In this document: positions 33,810 to 45,326 of the stretch, in pieces
Layout: the number at the start of each line of letters is the position of its first letter
Position numbering within the stretch: position 1 is the stretch's first letter
Source: Rhizophagus irregularis
Lineage: Eukaryota > Glomeromycota > Glomeromycetes > Glomerales > Glomeraceae
Length of the DNA stretch: 64,000 nucleotides
NCBI RefSeq assembly: GCF_026210795.1
Contig: NC_089432.1
Coordinates: 2,604,001 to 2,668,000, forward strand
Direction of reading: 5' to 3'
Translations under genes and position numbers: made by a program
The notes under the pieces: model-generated
Databases searched by the model: none
What the model was told of the DNA's origin: nothing
What the model saw: the letters and a program-made list of their open reading frames with translations, nothing else

Positions 33810-36800
33810 CTAGCCCTTGATTTTAACTTTGCCTTCAAAATCGCTATTCTGATCTAAAATAATTTAATAAATAAAAAAATAAATACATCAAATATAGGTA
33901 AAAATAAGTTTATTATAAGTATAGATGCTTACCAGACAATTGTGAAATGTCAATTTGCAGGGATTCTATCAAAAAAAAAATAAGTATTTTGTATACAATT
34001 AATTTGAATATTTTTTCATTAATCAATACCTTGAGACTCCATACTAATTTCAGAATACTTTTGCTCAGAAAGATTATTGTCATTGATTTTTAATTTTTTT
34101 AATTGAGAAATATCAATTAATAAGGATTCTAATTAAAGAATTGAAATAATATTAGTTAGTATTTTACAATTAATAAGAAATTTTATATTAATCATTACCT
34201 GAAGATTTTATGCTAATTATATCATCATTCTCTTTATAATAATCATCAGTATTTTTTGGTTCAGGAAGATTATTAAAATTAAGTAATCTACTGGTATAAA
34301 TAGCTTCTGAATGTGTTTTAAATGATATTCCTAAATTGGTTGAAATTGCACTGACCAATGTTCTACTATTGGTTATTTCTGATTCCTTAATTTGTTGTTG
34401 TATTCCTGTATAATTATCAAATTCGCTATGACCACTTAATTCCCTAAGCCATTGGCTTAACAATTTTTTAATTTCTTCTGCTTTTGGCCTATTTAATTGA
34501 TTTGCATCCAAGCATCTTTTAATTAAATTCACAATTAATTGAGGAACTCTAATATTGAATCTTGGTCTTAGTCCTTGACAAATTCTTATTGCTAAATTAT
34601 TATTATGGCTTACATCATGATATGGAGGTAATCCAGAAATTACCTCATACATAATTATACCAATACTGTAAATATCTGCAGCTTTGGTATAATCTTGGCC
34701 TCGTAAAATTTCAGGAGCAATATAAGGTAAAATACCATATATTTTATTTTTAGTATTTTCTGATGCATTATAATCTGCAGGTTTGCATAATCCCATATCA
34801 GTTATACATGTCATGCTTTTAAGCCTTAATATATTACCAATATGCAAATCTCGATGAATTAATTCTTCTTCATGAATATCTTTAAGTCCATGTGCAATGC
34901 TATGTAAATAATTAATTTTATCACTCCAACTTAATTTATCATAATTTCCATTTAAATAATTTCGCAAATTTCCACCTTCTGCATAATCTAAACCATAACA
35001 TAATTTTTTGTTTCTGGATCTTGAGTTATTCCATAAAATTTAATAATACGCTTTTGCAAGTTTAATTTGTAATGTAAGGTTATCTATATATTAAATAAGT
35101 ATTAGCACTAATAATTATAAAGATTTTAAATTTCAAATAGTAAAATAATTCACCTCATTCATAAATTCAAATGTAACATTTTTTGAATTATTTAAGCTTT
35201 TGAGTGCTACAAACATATTTTGATCTTTTCTTTTCCAATTTTGTTGTTTATTGTCCCATTCATCAATATATCCGTCAATCCATCTTGCTCTATATACTTT
35301 GCCAAACCCACCTTTTGCAATAAATTCAATATCATAAAATCTGTAGTAAGGTATCCATTCTAATGCTTTTTTGGACACATTATAATTACTATATGTTGAT
35401 AATTGGATACCTCGAATAAATTTATCAATATCTTCATTCCCACTAGTCCAATTTTTGAAGTTTTGCTGAAAATGGATTGTACTAAATACATATTTATAAT
35501 TATTGGTTTTTGGATCTTGAGTTACTCCATAAAGTATTTCAGCCTATAAATAAATTATATTAATGAAAATTTAAATTTTGAAATATTATTAATAATTAAT
35601 TTACCTCATATTTAAATTCTAATGCAATATCTGCCAAATTGTTCAAGTTTTTAAGAATTACATACATATTCTGGCCTCCTCTTTTCCAATTTTGATGTTT
35701 ATAATCCCATTCAATTATATATCCATCAATCCATTTCGCTCTATATACATCTTTTGTAATATATTCAATATCATAAAATTTATTGTAAGATATCCATTCT
35801 ATTGTTTTCTTGAATATTTCATAATCATCATGTGTTGATAACTGAGAATCTTGGATGAATTTATCAACTTTTTTATTACCACTAGTCCAATTTTTGAAAT
35901 TTTGTTGAAAATGTATTATACTACATGCATTTTTACATTTTTTACATTTATTATTCAAAACCATCATATAATTCTTAGCTTCTGAATCTTGAGTTATTCC
36001 GTAAGACATTTTAACCTATAAATAAATTATATTAATGAAAATTAAAATTTTAAAAATATTACTATTAATTAATTTACCTCATCTCTAAATTCTAATGCAA
36101 CATCTACCAGATTATTCAAGTTTTTAAGAATTACATACATATTCTGGCCTCCTCTTTTCCAATTTTGATGTTTATAATCCCATTCAATTATATATCCATC
36201 AATCCATTTCGCTCTATATACATCTTTCGTAATATATTCAATATCATAAAATTTATTGTAAGGTATCCATTCTATTGCTTTTGTGAATACTTTACAATTA
36301 TCATGTACTGATAACTGAACATCCTGAATAAATTTATCAACATCTTCATTACAACTAGTCCAATTTTGGAAGTTTTTCAAAAAATGCATTTTGCAACACA
36401 CATATTCACATTTTTCACATGTATCATTCAAAACTACTATATAGTTCTTAGTTACCAGATCTTGAGTTATCCCATAAAATTCATGAGTTATACAAAACTA
36501 TAAATAAATTATACTAGTGAAAATTAGATTTCAAAAATTTCATTAACCAATATATTAATTTACCTCATTTATAAATTCGGAACTGACATCTGTTGGACTA
36601 TTTAAGCTTTTAAGAACTACAGACATATTTTGGCCTTTTCTTTTCCAATTTTGATGTTCTTTATCCCATATGTCCATATATCCATCAGCCCATTTTGCTC
36701 TATATACTTTACAAAACTTATTTTCTGAAATATATTTAATATCATAAAATCTATTGTAAGGTATCCATTCTATTGCTTGGCATGTATAATTACTATGATC

Positions 36801-36950
36801 TGATAGCTGAGAATCTTGAATATATTTATCAATATAATTATTCCCACTAGTCCAATTTTTAAAATTTTGGTTAAACCGTTTTGCATTACATTCACTATCA
36901 CAATCACATGACTTAATCAGCTTTTTGGTAATTTTAGCAAAGAATTCCAT
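33810..36950 (-). pseudogene. Protein kinase with four serial N-lobes; one-base frameshift in the C-lobe exon
   Basis: Exons on the minus strand: 36950-36564, 36497-36078, 36015-35605, 35543-35154, 35083-34199, 34128-34030, 33966-33934 and 33853-33810. Each of the first four exons encodes a FxQNFKNWTSGN head, IDKFIQD, EWIPYN(K/R)FYDI and a kinase N-lobe with LK(S/N)LNN lysine. Only the fourth keeps a glycine loop (KGGFGKVY); the others read ITKDVYRA or SENKFCKVY. Exon 5 has the C-lobe: HRDLHIGN, DMG in place of DFG, APEIL, DIYSIGIIMYE. Around 34990 the frame breaks (GTTTAG where GTTTTAG is expected), and the exon length fits the later phases only if one base is restored. The last exons repeat an ESL.IDISQL motif. 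If the base loss is an assembly error the gene is complete. Confidence 0.75.
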
Positions 36951-37049
36951 TGCGAACTCTCGAACTACATATAAAAAAGTAAATTTGAAAAAAAACTTTG
37001 CTAGTAGTTAAGTAGTAAGACGAAAAAAAAAATTCAGACCGATGTAAAA

Positions 37050-37235
37050 GTTGTACTTATGTACTAACTCGAGTGTCACGTGATTATATGAAGACCAGAC
37101 TGCGAAACTAAATAAATATGCAGTGTAAATTGACATGAAATTTGTGCGTTATAAGGACAATAGATATAAATAGATTAGTGGCGCAATTTAATACTATTTA
37201 TTTTAGGTAGACAATTTATTTTTAGTGACATTAGA
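37050..37235. repeat. Duplicated segment, copy without insert
   Basis: GTACTAACTCGAGTGTCACGTGATTAT, AAATAAATATGCAGTGTAAATTGA and ATAGATTAGTGGCGCA recur in the same order at 37608-37925. This copy lies just 5' of the serial N-lobe kinase and includes a TCACGTGA site. Confidence 0.65.
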
Positions 37236-37607
37236 ATTGGAACTTAATTATAATTTATTTATTCCAAAGTCATAAAATTAGATAAATAAATGAGGGCTAA
37301 TTTGGGTTATTCATGCCAAATTATATTATGATCTAATAATATAATTTAAATTAATCCAAAACTTATGTCAAAATAAATATCAGTCAATTATAAAAAAAAA
37401 ATCATCATGAATTATCTGAAAATCTGGATATACAATATATTAATATTTTATTTAAAATAGGTTTTCTCTCTTTTTTTGCTTATTAAAATAATTTCTAATG
37501 GTCAATCCCGCTTCTCAAAAAATAATTTAGAATAAATATTAGAATAAAAATTGATTATATTTCATTATTTCTGAAAATAATTCTTGTCATTGATCAAATA
37601 TTTAAAG

Positions 37608-37925
37608 AACGTTTGTACTAACTTGGGTGTCACGTGATTATTATGATCAGTACTGGCGGTTTGGGTTCGCGGTTTTTAGAATTACTTTTGACTCTCGCAT
37701 AGTTTGTCATTAACTCCTTATAATTTGTAATTTGCAACCGTGACTTCATTCACGTGGAATGTAAAAATAAAAATAAAATTAAAATTAAAACTAAATAAAT
37801 ATGCAGTGTAAATTGATATGAAATTTGTGGACAAATTTTACTATAGATATAAATAGATTAGTGGCGCAGTTTAATATTTATTTTAGATAGAGTTTATTTT
37901 TAGTGATATTTTATTTAGTTTAGTG
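37608..37925. repeat. Duplicated segment, copy interrupted by a retroposed tail
   Basis: Direct copy of 37050-37235. Between GATCAGTACT and CTAAATAAATATGC it carries an extra 136 bases that the other copy lacks. Confidence 0.65.
37656..37791 (+). mobile_element. Short retroposed fragment with A-rich tail
   Basis: The insert ends GAATGTAAAAATAAAAATAA and further A-rich units. Its body (GAATTACTTTTGACTC, CCTTATAATTTGTAATTTG) resembles the last 100 bases of the insert at 11007-11251. The uninserted duplicate defines its limits to within a few bases. Confidence 0.55.
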
Positions 37926-38214
37926 GTCCGCGATGACTTTAAACTATGAAATTTGGGGATTATGGTGGTCAGGGATGACCTTTAATAATGGTTATTATAT
38001 TGATATTTATTATAGTATTATTTATTATTTTTCATTATCATTTTATATATAGTTGAACTTGGGCAATATTTTGTATTTTCACGCACTAATAAACCTTTGT
38101 TTTACCCGAGAAGTATTTAACTGTATAGGTCGGCAAAGGATATACTAATCCTTACAGGTAATGCTGCGGGGTGGTCGTACAGCGTTTCATCGTTTCACTT
38201 TCGAAACAATAAAG

Positions 38215-38760
38215 AAATGTTACAAATTGTGAGAAATGTGGCGACAGATACACAAATGTAGAAGATAAATGGTGTAAACCATGTCAAATATGATAATCTT
38301 AAAAAAAAATTTTACAAATTGGACAAGCGGAAATGAAATATTTGATGATTTAACTCAAGAAAAAATCGAGATATTCGTGAACAAAATGAAGCTATATTTG
38401 AATGGATACCATACAATCAATTGAATGATATTAAAGGAATAAACAACGGTTTATATTTGGCAATATCGAAAGATGGTCCATTATACTATTGCCATCACGG
38501 AAAAGAATATCTTTGGTTTACCAATTATTACCAATGAATTTTAAATGAGGTATGAAATGACTTTATTTAATCCAAAATTTTCATATATATATATATCATT
38601 GTAATAATTTTTTTATTATTTATAATAAGCTAAATCATATTTTGGTTTAAATGATTTTCCAATATATGGAATATCTCAAAATCCAAATACAAAAGAATAT
38701 TTTATGGTTTTTCAAGATTATTATTGTGAAAAATATGATAAAAATATACAAATGTGAAGT
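38215..38760 (+). pseudogene. Decayed kinase head of the CxxC / NWTSGNE family
   Basis: On the plus strand, frames read GDRYTNVEDKWCKPCQI, stop, NFTNWTSGNEIFDD, frame change, EWIPYNQLNDIKGI, DGPLYYCHHGKEY, then a GTATGA donor near 38549. A second exon follows from about 38633 (AKSYFGLNDFPIYGISQNPN, then EYFMVFQDYY). This is the N-terminal head and N-lobe of the same broad family as the gene at 33810-36950, but on the opposite strand; stops replace the rest. Confidence 0.65.
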
Positions 38761-38789
38761 TAATAAGTGTGAACTTTCAGAATTCTAAG

Positions 38790-39170
38790 TTATAAGTGTA
38801 GCATTACTATATTTAAATTTCCAATTAAATCAACTGCTTTAGCGTTTATTATGCCATTATTAGAATAATAGATTTTTCACTTTATTGTTAGGTAAAAGAA
38901 TTTTTTATGGATTAGAATGATTAAACGAATTATATAAACTACCTGAACTACATCATTTTTCGTTAAACGGTAAAACGGATTTATGAACTATTAAACTACA
39001 GTACACACGAGAATTATATTTTAGGTACATCAATTCCCAAGAATAAATATTCTTGGACAACTTCTTTGATCCAAATAATCCATCACAACTAATTTAATTG
39101 ATCATATAGAATTAATCTTTGATGAAATAGTCTAAGCAAAAAAAAAGTTATATTTTGGATAGTATTATTC
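38790..39170. repeat. Copy 3 of a dispersed unclassified repeat
   Basis: Same ordered words as 31370-31770 (CATTTTTCGTTAAACGG, AATAAATATTCTTGGACAAC, CCATCACAACTAATTTAAT, TTAATCTTTGATGAAATAG). Confidence 0.55.
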
Positions 39171-39639
39171 CCTATAAAAAAATTGGATACGTTTTTTATA
39201 AAGTTTTTATACGATTTTTTTCCTTAGAAATAAAGTATCATAATAGGGATACGGAAAAATGCAGAATTCTGTATCACTAAAAATAAGGTTTGGATACGGA
39301 ATTTGCACAGGATTCATATGGAATTTACATGATTTGATCACTGATTTTATTATACGATTTGGTCACTGAATTTACTATTTGTATTACAGTTTACTATAAT
39401 TATATTTACATAAATCTAATTTTACTTTATTAAATTAAATAAAAAATAAAAAATAAACAAAATACAAATACATTATGAAAATTCCCTCCTTATTAAAACC
39501 ACCTATTGCAACCAAAATTATCTATAAGTTCAGGTTCATTTGGAGTCAAACAACCTAAAAACAAAAAATAGAAACATAATAACGTCTAACTTAATTGGAA
39601 ACAAAACCCCCCTCATGTAGTATCTGCAATCTTTCAAGT

Positions 39640-40340
39640 CACCAAAGGTCAGCATTCCTACAAAAAAAGAAAGAAAAAGAAACCAAAACAACAAAATAAA
39701 TCCAAAACTGACCTACAAAAAAAGAAGACTCTGAAGCAACAAAACTGTAACAACCTACAAAAGAAAAGAATCTGAACCCAACTTACAAAAAAAGGGAAAA
39801 TTTGAACTGACCTAAAAAAAGAAAAAAATCCTGAACCATCCTACAAAAAGGAAAGAACTTCCAAACTGATCTACAAAAAAGAAAAAAGAAACTGAATCTT
39901 CTCACAAAAAAATCTGCTGACCTATAAAATAAAAAAGGGGATAAATATAAATAAAAAAGAAAGAGGAATAAAGAATAAATCAAAAAATATTCTTTTAAAA
40001 AGAGGGTTAACAAAGTTAGAAAAATAAAAATTTTTTTTTTAAAGAGGAAATAGAAATAGAAAGAAGAAAATTTTTTTAAAAAAAAAGAAAAGTGGGAATA
40101 AAAGAATAAAATCAAAAAAAAAATTTTTTTTTTAAAGGAGAGTGACGAAAAAAAAATTTTTTTAAAGGTATGAAAAAAAAAATTTTTTTTTTAAAAGGGG
40201 GATGACAAAGAAAGAAGAAAAATTTAGAAAAAATAACAAAAATAAGACAAGAGAAAAGAGAAAGAAAAGGAAAGACAGAAAGGAAGAAAGGAAGATCAGA
40301 AGATCAAACTCATCAAAGTAAAAGTTTATATAAAAAACAA
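39640..40340. repeat. Purine-rich strand-biased tract
   Basis: About 700 bases of almost pure A/G on the plus strand. The first part (39680-39930) is a degenerate tandem repeat of CCTACAAAAAAAGAAA..CTGAA; the second has alternating A and T runs (AAAAAAAAATTTTTTTTTAAAG) four to five times. The minus-strand frames here are by-products. It sits between GGATACGG-type words at 39250-39310 and their inverse-like counterparts at 40390-40500, perhaps an element. Confidence 0.55.
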
Positions 40341-40894
40341 AAAACAAAAAACGTATCATAACAAAACAATAAACAATCACGTGATCTCGTGTTATGATAC
40401 GGGATTTTTGTAAAATTATCTTCTAAAGATATTAAGTTTAAAAATTCCATATAAATTCTGCATGATTAATTTTTTCCGTATACATTTCGTATACATTGCC
40501 GTGCAAGAAAAGCTGCCACCTTTTCCACGACAAGTGACGTTAAATTATCATTAAATAAATTAAGAACTTTAATATTTTTATGTAATAATAAACCAAGCAA
40601 TGCATTTATTTAATAAAAGTACGAATTTTGGGTTATATAATATAATATTTATTGGGTTAAAATAATTACATTGTGAAAATAAAATAATATTAAAATTAAT
40701 TATGTAAGAATAATTTCGTAATAACTATTCAAGAACTCCCTTTCACTTCTTCCAAAAGTTGCTCTTTATATAACTAATTTAAGGGTAATTATTTTTTTAG
40801 GGTTATTAATTAAAATGTTTCACTATCCTTTAATGTTACATCATAATTAATATTATTATTAATGTTTATCACCATGCGGGTCTTTGATTTTCAT

Positions 40895-41155
40895 ATTTGT
40901 TAAGAAACAAATAAAAGAAATGCTAAAACGTTTCTTAATTAAAATAAAAAAACACTTCCCATTTCTTACCTTAAAGTCCAGTTTCATGCTCAAGCCGGCA
41001 CCCTACAAAAGAAACAATTAAAAGGAACGTTAAAACGTTTCTTAAATTAAAATAAAAAAAAAATAACTCCTCCTCTTTCCCCATTTCTTACTTTAAAGTC
41101 TGTTTCATGTCCAAGCCATCACTTTACAAAAGAAACAATGAAAACAATGAAAATA
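40895..41155. repeat. Two-copy tandem duplication of about 128 bp
   Basis: The block ACAAAAGAAA.., AACGTTTCTTAA.TTAAAATAAAAAA, CCATTTCTTAC, TTAAAGTC.., TTTCATG..CAAGCC occurs twice in a row. No frame. Confidence 0.6.
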
Positions 41156-42330
41156 AAGGCTTTGACACGAAACGCGTATAAACAAATAACTGATTGACTA
41201 ATATGACGAATTGTAAAGCCTGATCAGCCAATCAGTGATATAGGGTGAGTAATAACTGATCTCACCCCGGGGTGAGGAATAAATTTTCTCAATAAATAAT
41301 AAAAATTAAATAAAATAAAAATTTAAAAAGGCAAAAATAAACCTAAGAAAGGGGTCTGAAAGGTAGTCAGTACCTTTAAAAGACTAAAGTAGCTATGTAG
41401 ATTTGTATTTAATATTAGACTAACAATTTAATTTTAAGAAGACATTGTATAATACTGAACATATAGTAATTTATATTTAGAATATGATTATTAAATTAAA
41501 ATAATACATTATATATTTATTAGTATAATACAACTATCTATATTTGAATGATATAAATTATATTTACAATATTTACAATACAATAATGTGAAGCATATTT
41601 ACAATATGATTAAATTAGTATTACAATAACTTGATGCAAATATTAAACAAATGTTGCAGTATTAATTTATGGTTTATTTATATGTTTATAGACTCATCAC
41701 AAAATCAATTCTGAATAATTATCGCCGTTTTCAAAATGGTGTGTGCAGCTCGATCATCGAATATTGATTATGATGATTGGTCATGTGATCAAAACAAACA
41801 AAATTGGCCAATCAAATATTATAATGGTCATGTGACAATAAGTGGAAAAAATCATTGCTCCGCGAAAAAATTAATTTTTATTTAAAATTTTATTTGTTTT
41901 GTAATTTCAATCTCTTCTTTATACAATTACAAATTAAATCCTCATAAGGTTTCGATTTTACAATATAAAAATTCAAAATTTTCATATAGAATTTCTGTAA
42001 AGATAAAGAGAAAATAAATCAGAGTCAATATTATTATAAAAATGCTTAAATTTTTTTAAAATGACCATTTAAACTTGATAAAACTTTAGTCTAAGCAACA
42101 TCATACCTGTTAAATAACTTATTTAATTTTTAACTTAGCTCTTAACTTGTTTTGAGGCATAAAATATCTATTGTTATAAAATTATAAAAATAAGTATACA
42201 CAGTTAGATAGTCTCATTCAAATTTAATAAATCTAAATTCCAAACATTCCAATATTTACAGAAAAACTTTAAATAGCCTTCTAAAACCTTTTAACTTACC
42301 AAAAATGCTAAATTATTTTATAATAATGCA
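41156..42330. other. AT-rich intergenic stretch
   Basis: Contains the perfect palindrome CTCACCCCGGGGTGAG near 41259-41275 and a patch at 41730-41870 with CATGTGA repeats (GGTCATGTGATCA, GGTCATGTGACA). No gene. Confidence 0.4.
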
Positions 42331-42333
42331 ATT

Positions 42334-42682
42334 AGTGTTCCGAAGGGGTCGAGTCAGGTCAGGTTTTGAGGTGTATTCGAACTCGACCCGAGTGTAAAAG
42401 TAATGACTTGAATTCGACTTGACCCGATTCAGTTATAATCTGACTCAGATAACCCAGGTTCGACCCGTCAAGTTGTATATAATATAAAAAAATTGAAATT
42501 TTTAGTTAAAAATATAATAAAAAGATTCGGGTCGCTGGGTCAAAGTAAAGGTATAACCCGACTTGACGGGTCGGGTCAAGTTCATGCGGGTTACGGGTCA
42601 TCAAATCGTGCGACCCCAACCCAACCCCTAAATACGAGTCGGGTCAATAACCCGGGTTTGACCTGACCTTTCGGAACACTAA
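42334..42682. mobile_element. GC-rich hAT-like MITE
   Basis: Ends AGTGTTCCGAA and TTCGGAACACT are inverted. The flanks ATGCAATT / GTGCAATA match at six of eight bases, an old 8-bp duplication. The interior is made of overlapping GACCCG, CGGGTCAA and GGGTCAGGT words. A half copy with the same words lies at 62527-62632. Confidence 0.6.
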
Positions 42683-43031
42683 GTGCAATATAACGTAATA
42701 GGCAAAAAATTACAAAATTTTATTAACACTATCAATGTAATTGATTATAATTATTATAAAAAGAGAGAAAATGGTATCTAAGAATAGAAAAAAAAATGTA
42801 AGAACCTTAAAGTTTGAGAGAAAATGAAAAAATCATTAGTTATTGATGGTAAACTCAATAATCGCCAATAATCTCAAACTTTGGACGAAAGAAGTAAAGA
42901 AACTCAAAACTGTACATAATAATTGACTTATAAGGAAAAGCTGTAAACAAACCTATTAACGCAACTTCTGGCAGGGAATCTTAGAAAAGAATGCGAAACA
43001 TATATTGGGTTTAAAATATTCGGTGAAAATC

Positions 43032-43160
43032 CACCCCAGCCAAATGATCGACATAGTTTATAAGCTGGATGTTCGTGCGCTAACTTATAGCTTATAAACT
43101 GCCCATGGGCATATGTAGCCCACGGGATCTGATTGGTTCAGAATGAGGACAATAATGTCC
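43032..43160. repeat. Left terminal inverted repeat of the KDZ element
   Basis: 129 bases identical in inverse to 60997-61125. Contains two internal inverted pairs (TTTATAAGCT / AGCTTATAAA and GCCCATGGGC). Confidence 0.92.
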
Positions 43161-44640
43161 TCATAATTATGGACTGTGATAGTCCTTTAGTTTAAAAATG
43201 AGGGCAATAATGTCCTCGTAATTATGGACTATGAAGTGCCTTCAATTTAAAAATGAGGACAATAATGTCCTCGTAATTATGGACTATGATATGCCTTCAG
43301 TTTAAAAATGAGGACAATAATGTCCTCGTAATTATGGACAATGACATGCCTTCAGTTTAAAAATGAGGACAGTAATGTCCTCGTAATTATGGACTATGAT
43401 GCGCCTTCAGTTTAAAAATGAGGACAATAATGTCCTAACGTAATTATGGACTATGACAAACCTTCAGTTTAAAAATGAGGACAATAATGTCCTCGTAATT
43501 ATGGACTATGAAGTGCCTTCAATTTAAAAATGAGGACAATAATGTTTTCGTAATTATGGACTATGATATGCCTTCAGTTTAAAAATGAGGACAATAATGT
43601 CCTCGTAATTATGGACAATGACATGCCTTCAGTTTAAAAATGAGGACAATAATGTCCTCATAATTATGGACTATGATGTGCCTTGAGGACAATAATGTCC
43701 TAACGTAATTATGGACTATGACAAACCTTCAGTTTAAAAATGAGGACAATAATGTCCTCGTAATTATGGACTATGATAAACCTTCAGTTTAAAAATTAGG
43801 ACAATAATGTCCTCGTAATTATGGACTATGATGTGCCTTCAGTTCAAAAATGAGGACAATGTCCTCATAATTATGGACTATGATAGACCTTCAGTTTAAA
43901 AATGAGGACAATAATGTCCTAACGTAATTATGGACTATGATAAACCTTCAGTTTAAAAATGAGGACAATAATGTCCTCGTAATCATGGACTATGATGCGC
44001 CTTCAGTTTAAAATGAGGACAATAATGTCCTCATAATTATGGACTATGATGCGCCTTCAGCTTAAAAATGAGGACAATAATGTCCTCATAATTATGGACT
44101 ATGATGCGCCTTCAATTTAAAAATGAGGACAATAATGTCCTCATAATTATGGACTATGGTAGACCCTTCAGTTTAAAAATGAGGACAATAATATTCTCAT
44201 AATTATGGACTATGTTGGGCTTTAGTTTAAAAATTAGGACAATAATGTCCCTATACATCATGGCGGATTTATAGAATACCCAAAAATTTGTCTGTCATGT
44301 CAAATTAAATAAATATTAGATGAGGTATTATTTTAGTCATCAAATTTCTATTTAAGTCCCAAATTTATTAGTGAACAGTCAAAAATGAGTTCTAAAAAAT
44401 TTTTTTGTACCTTAAATCTTGCATCTAACCAATTTTCCCATTATCTAAACAATTATTTCAGTATTAAAGGCACATCATTATTTGACATTTTTTAGGAAAA
44501 AGCTTAATGTTTTGGTAAGTCAATTTTGATTTCTGAGGGCGCAGCAGGATTTTTGCCAAATTTCATAAATCCGCTGCAATAAATGATGGACTATGATGGA
44601 CTTCAGTTTAAAAATAAAGGAAAAAATTATATAGTGGAAC
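43140..44640. repeat. Left subterminal array, about 21 units
   Basis: Head-to-tail units of about 50-60 bp: GAGGACAATAATGTCCTC, TAATTATGGACTATGA, then a variable four bases and CCTTCAGTTTAAAAA. Each unit has a GGAC..GTCC stem of 6 bp. A MITE (44256-44588) splits the last units. The right array is its inverse. Confidence 0.9.
44256..44588. mobile_element. CATCAT-ended MITE, copy 1
   Basis: Starts CATCATGGCGGATTTAT and ends ATAAATCCGCTGCAAT..ATGATG, an imperfect inverted pair. It interrupts the subterminal array and is closely matched by 51741-52006. The interior includes TTTGTCTGTCATGTCAAATT and GTCCCAAATTTATTAGTGAA. No coding frame. Confidence 0.7.
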
Positions 44641-45326
44641 GGAAAGTTCACTATGACGAGCTTTGACTGTATAACTTTAGTTGCTTATTTAAATTTTTTT
44701 TTACTAGCTAGTACTAGTATTTTTAATTATCCAATCAAAATTATAGTCCAGAGTTTAAGTATTAAATAAGTTGCAAATTCAACTGTAAAGTTCTTTAATT
44801 AATTGCATATGGTTTAATATATTTAATTTCAATTTTTATATAATGATAATATACATGATTTAAAATGTACAATTAGCTTACTGGTATATAATGAATTGGT
44901 CTGTTCTGTTCTGATCCAGTCTGGTTTTAACAAAACTAGTCTTTTAACTAGAACTGGATCAAATCAGCCTTTGAGCCATTTTAAAGATTGTTCTTTAGAC
45001 TGGTATAAAACTGAAATTATTTTGCTATATGTATGTAGCTTTGACTTAATCAGAAAGACAATGAAATTATCAGTCATAACTTAACAGTCATTATTTAATT
45101 ATATCTAATTTGTAATAAACTGATATGAAATTTGAAATATGAAATTTTAATATTATATGATAATGAAATTAAATCATTTTATTGGATGAAAAATTTATAA
45201 CCTTGGATTAAAGACCATAATAACCAGTTCTAGAACTGGGGAAATTATTTTATTACCAACTATAATGCTAACTATTCTACTATTCACTCAAATTATTTAT
45301 CTTAAAATATATGTTATTTAAATTAC

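Noticed and set aside
39783-40380. Minus-strand frames rich in F and L (110 and 72 aa)
   Set aside because: By-products of the polypurine tract on the plus strand.
43140-44640. CRISPR-like regular array
   Set aside because: Units are tandem repeats without unique spacers, in a eukaryotic transposon end; the mirror array at the other end explains it.
44880-45240. Possible MITE with CCAGTTCTAGAACTGG palindrome
   Set aside because: The palindrome at about 45221 is real but no matching ends or target duplication could be found.
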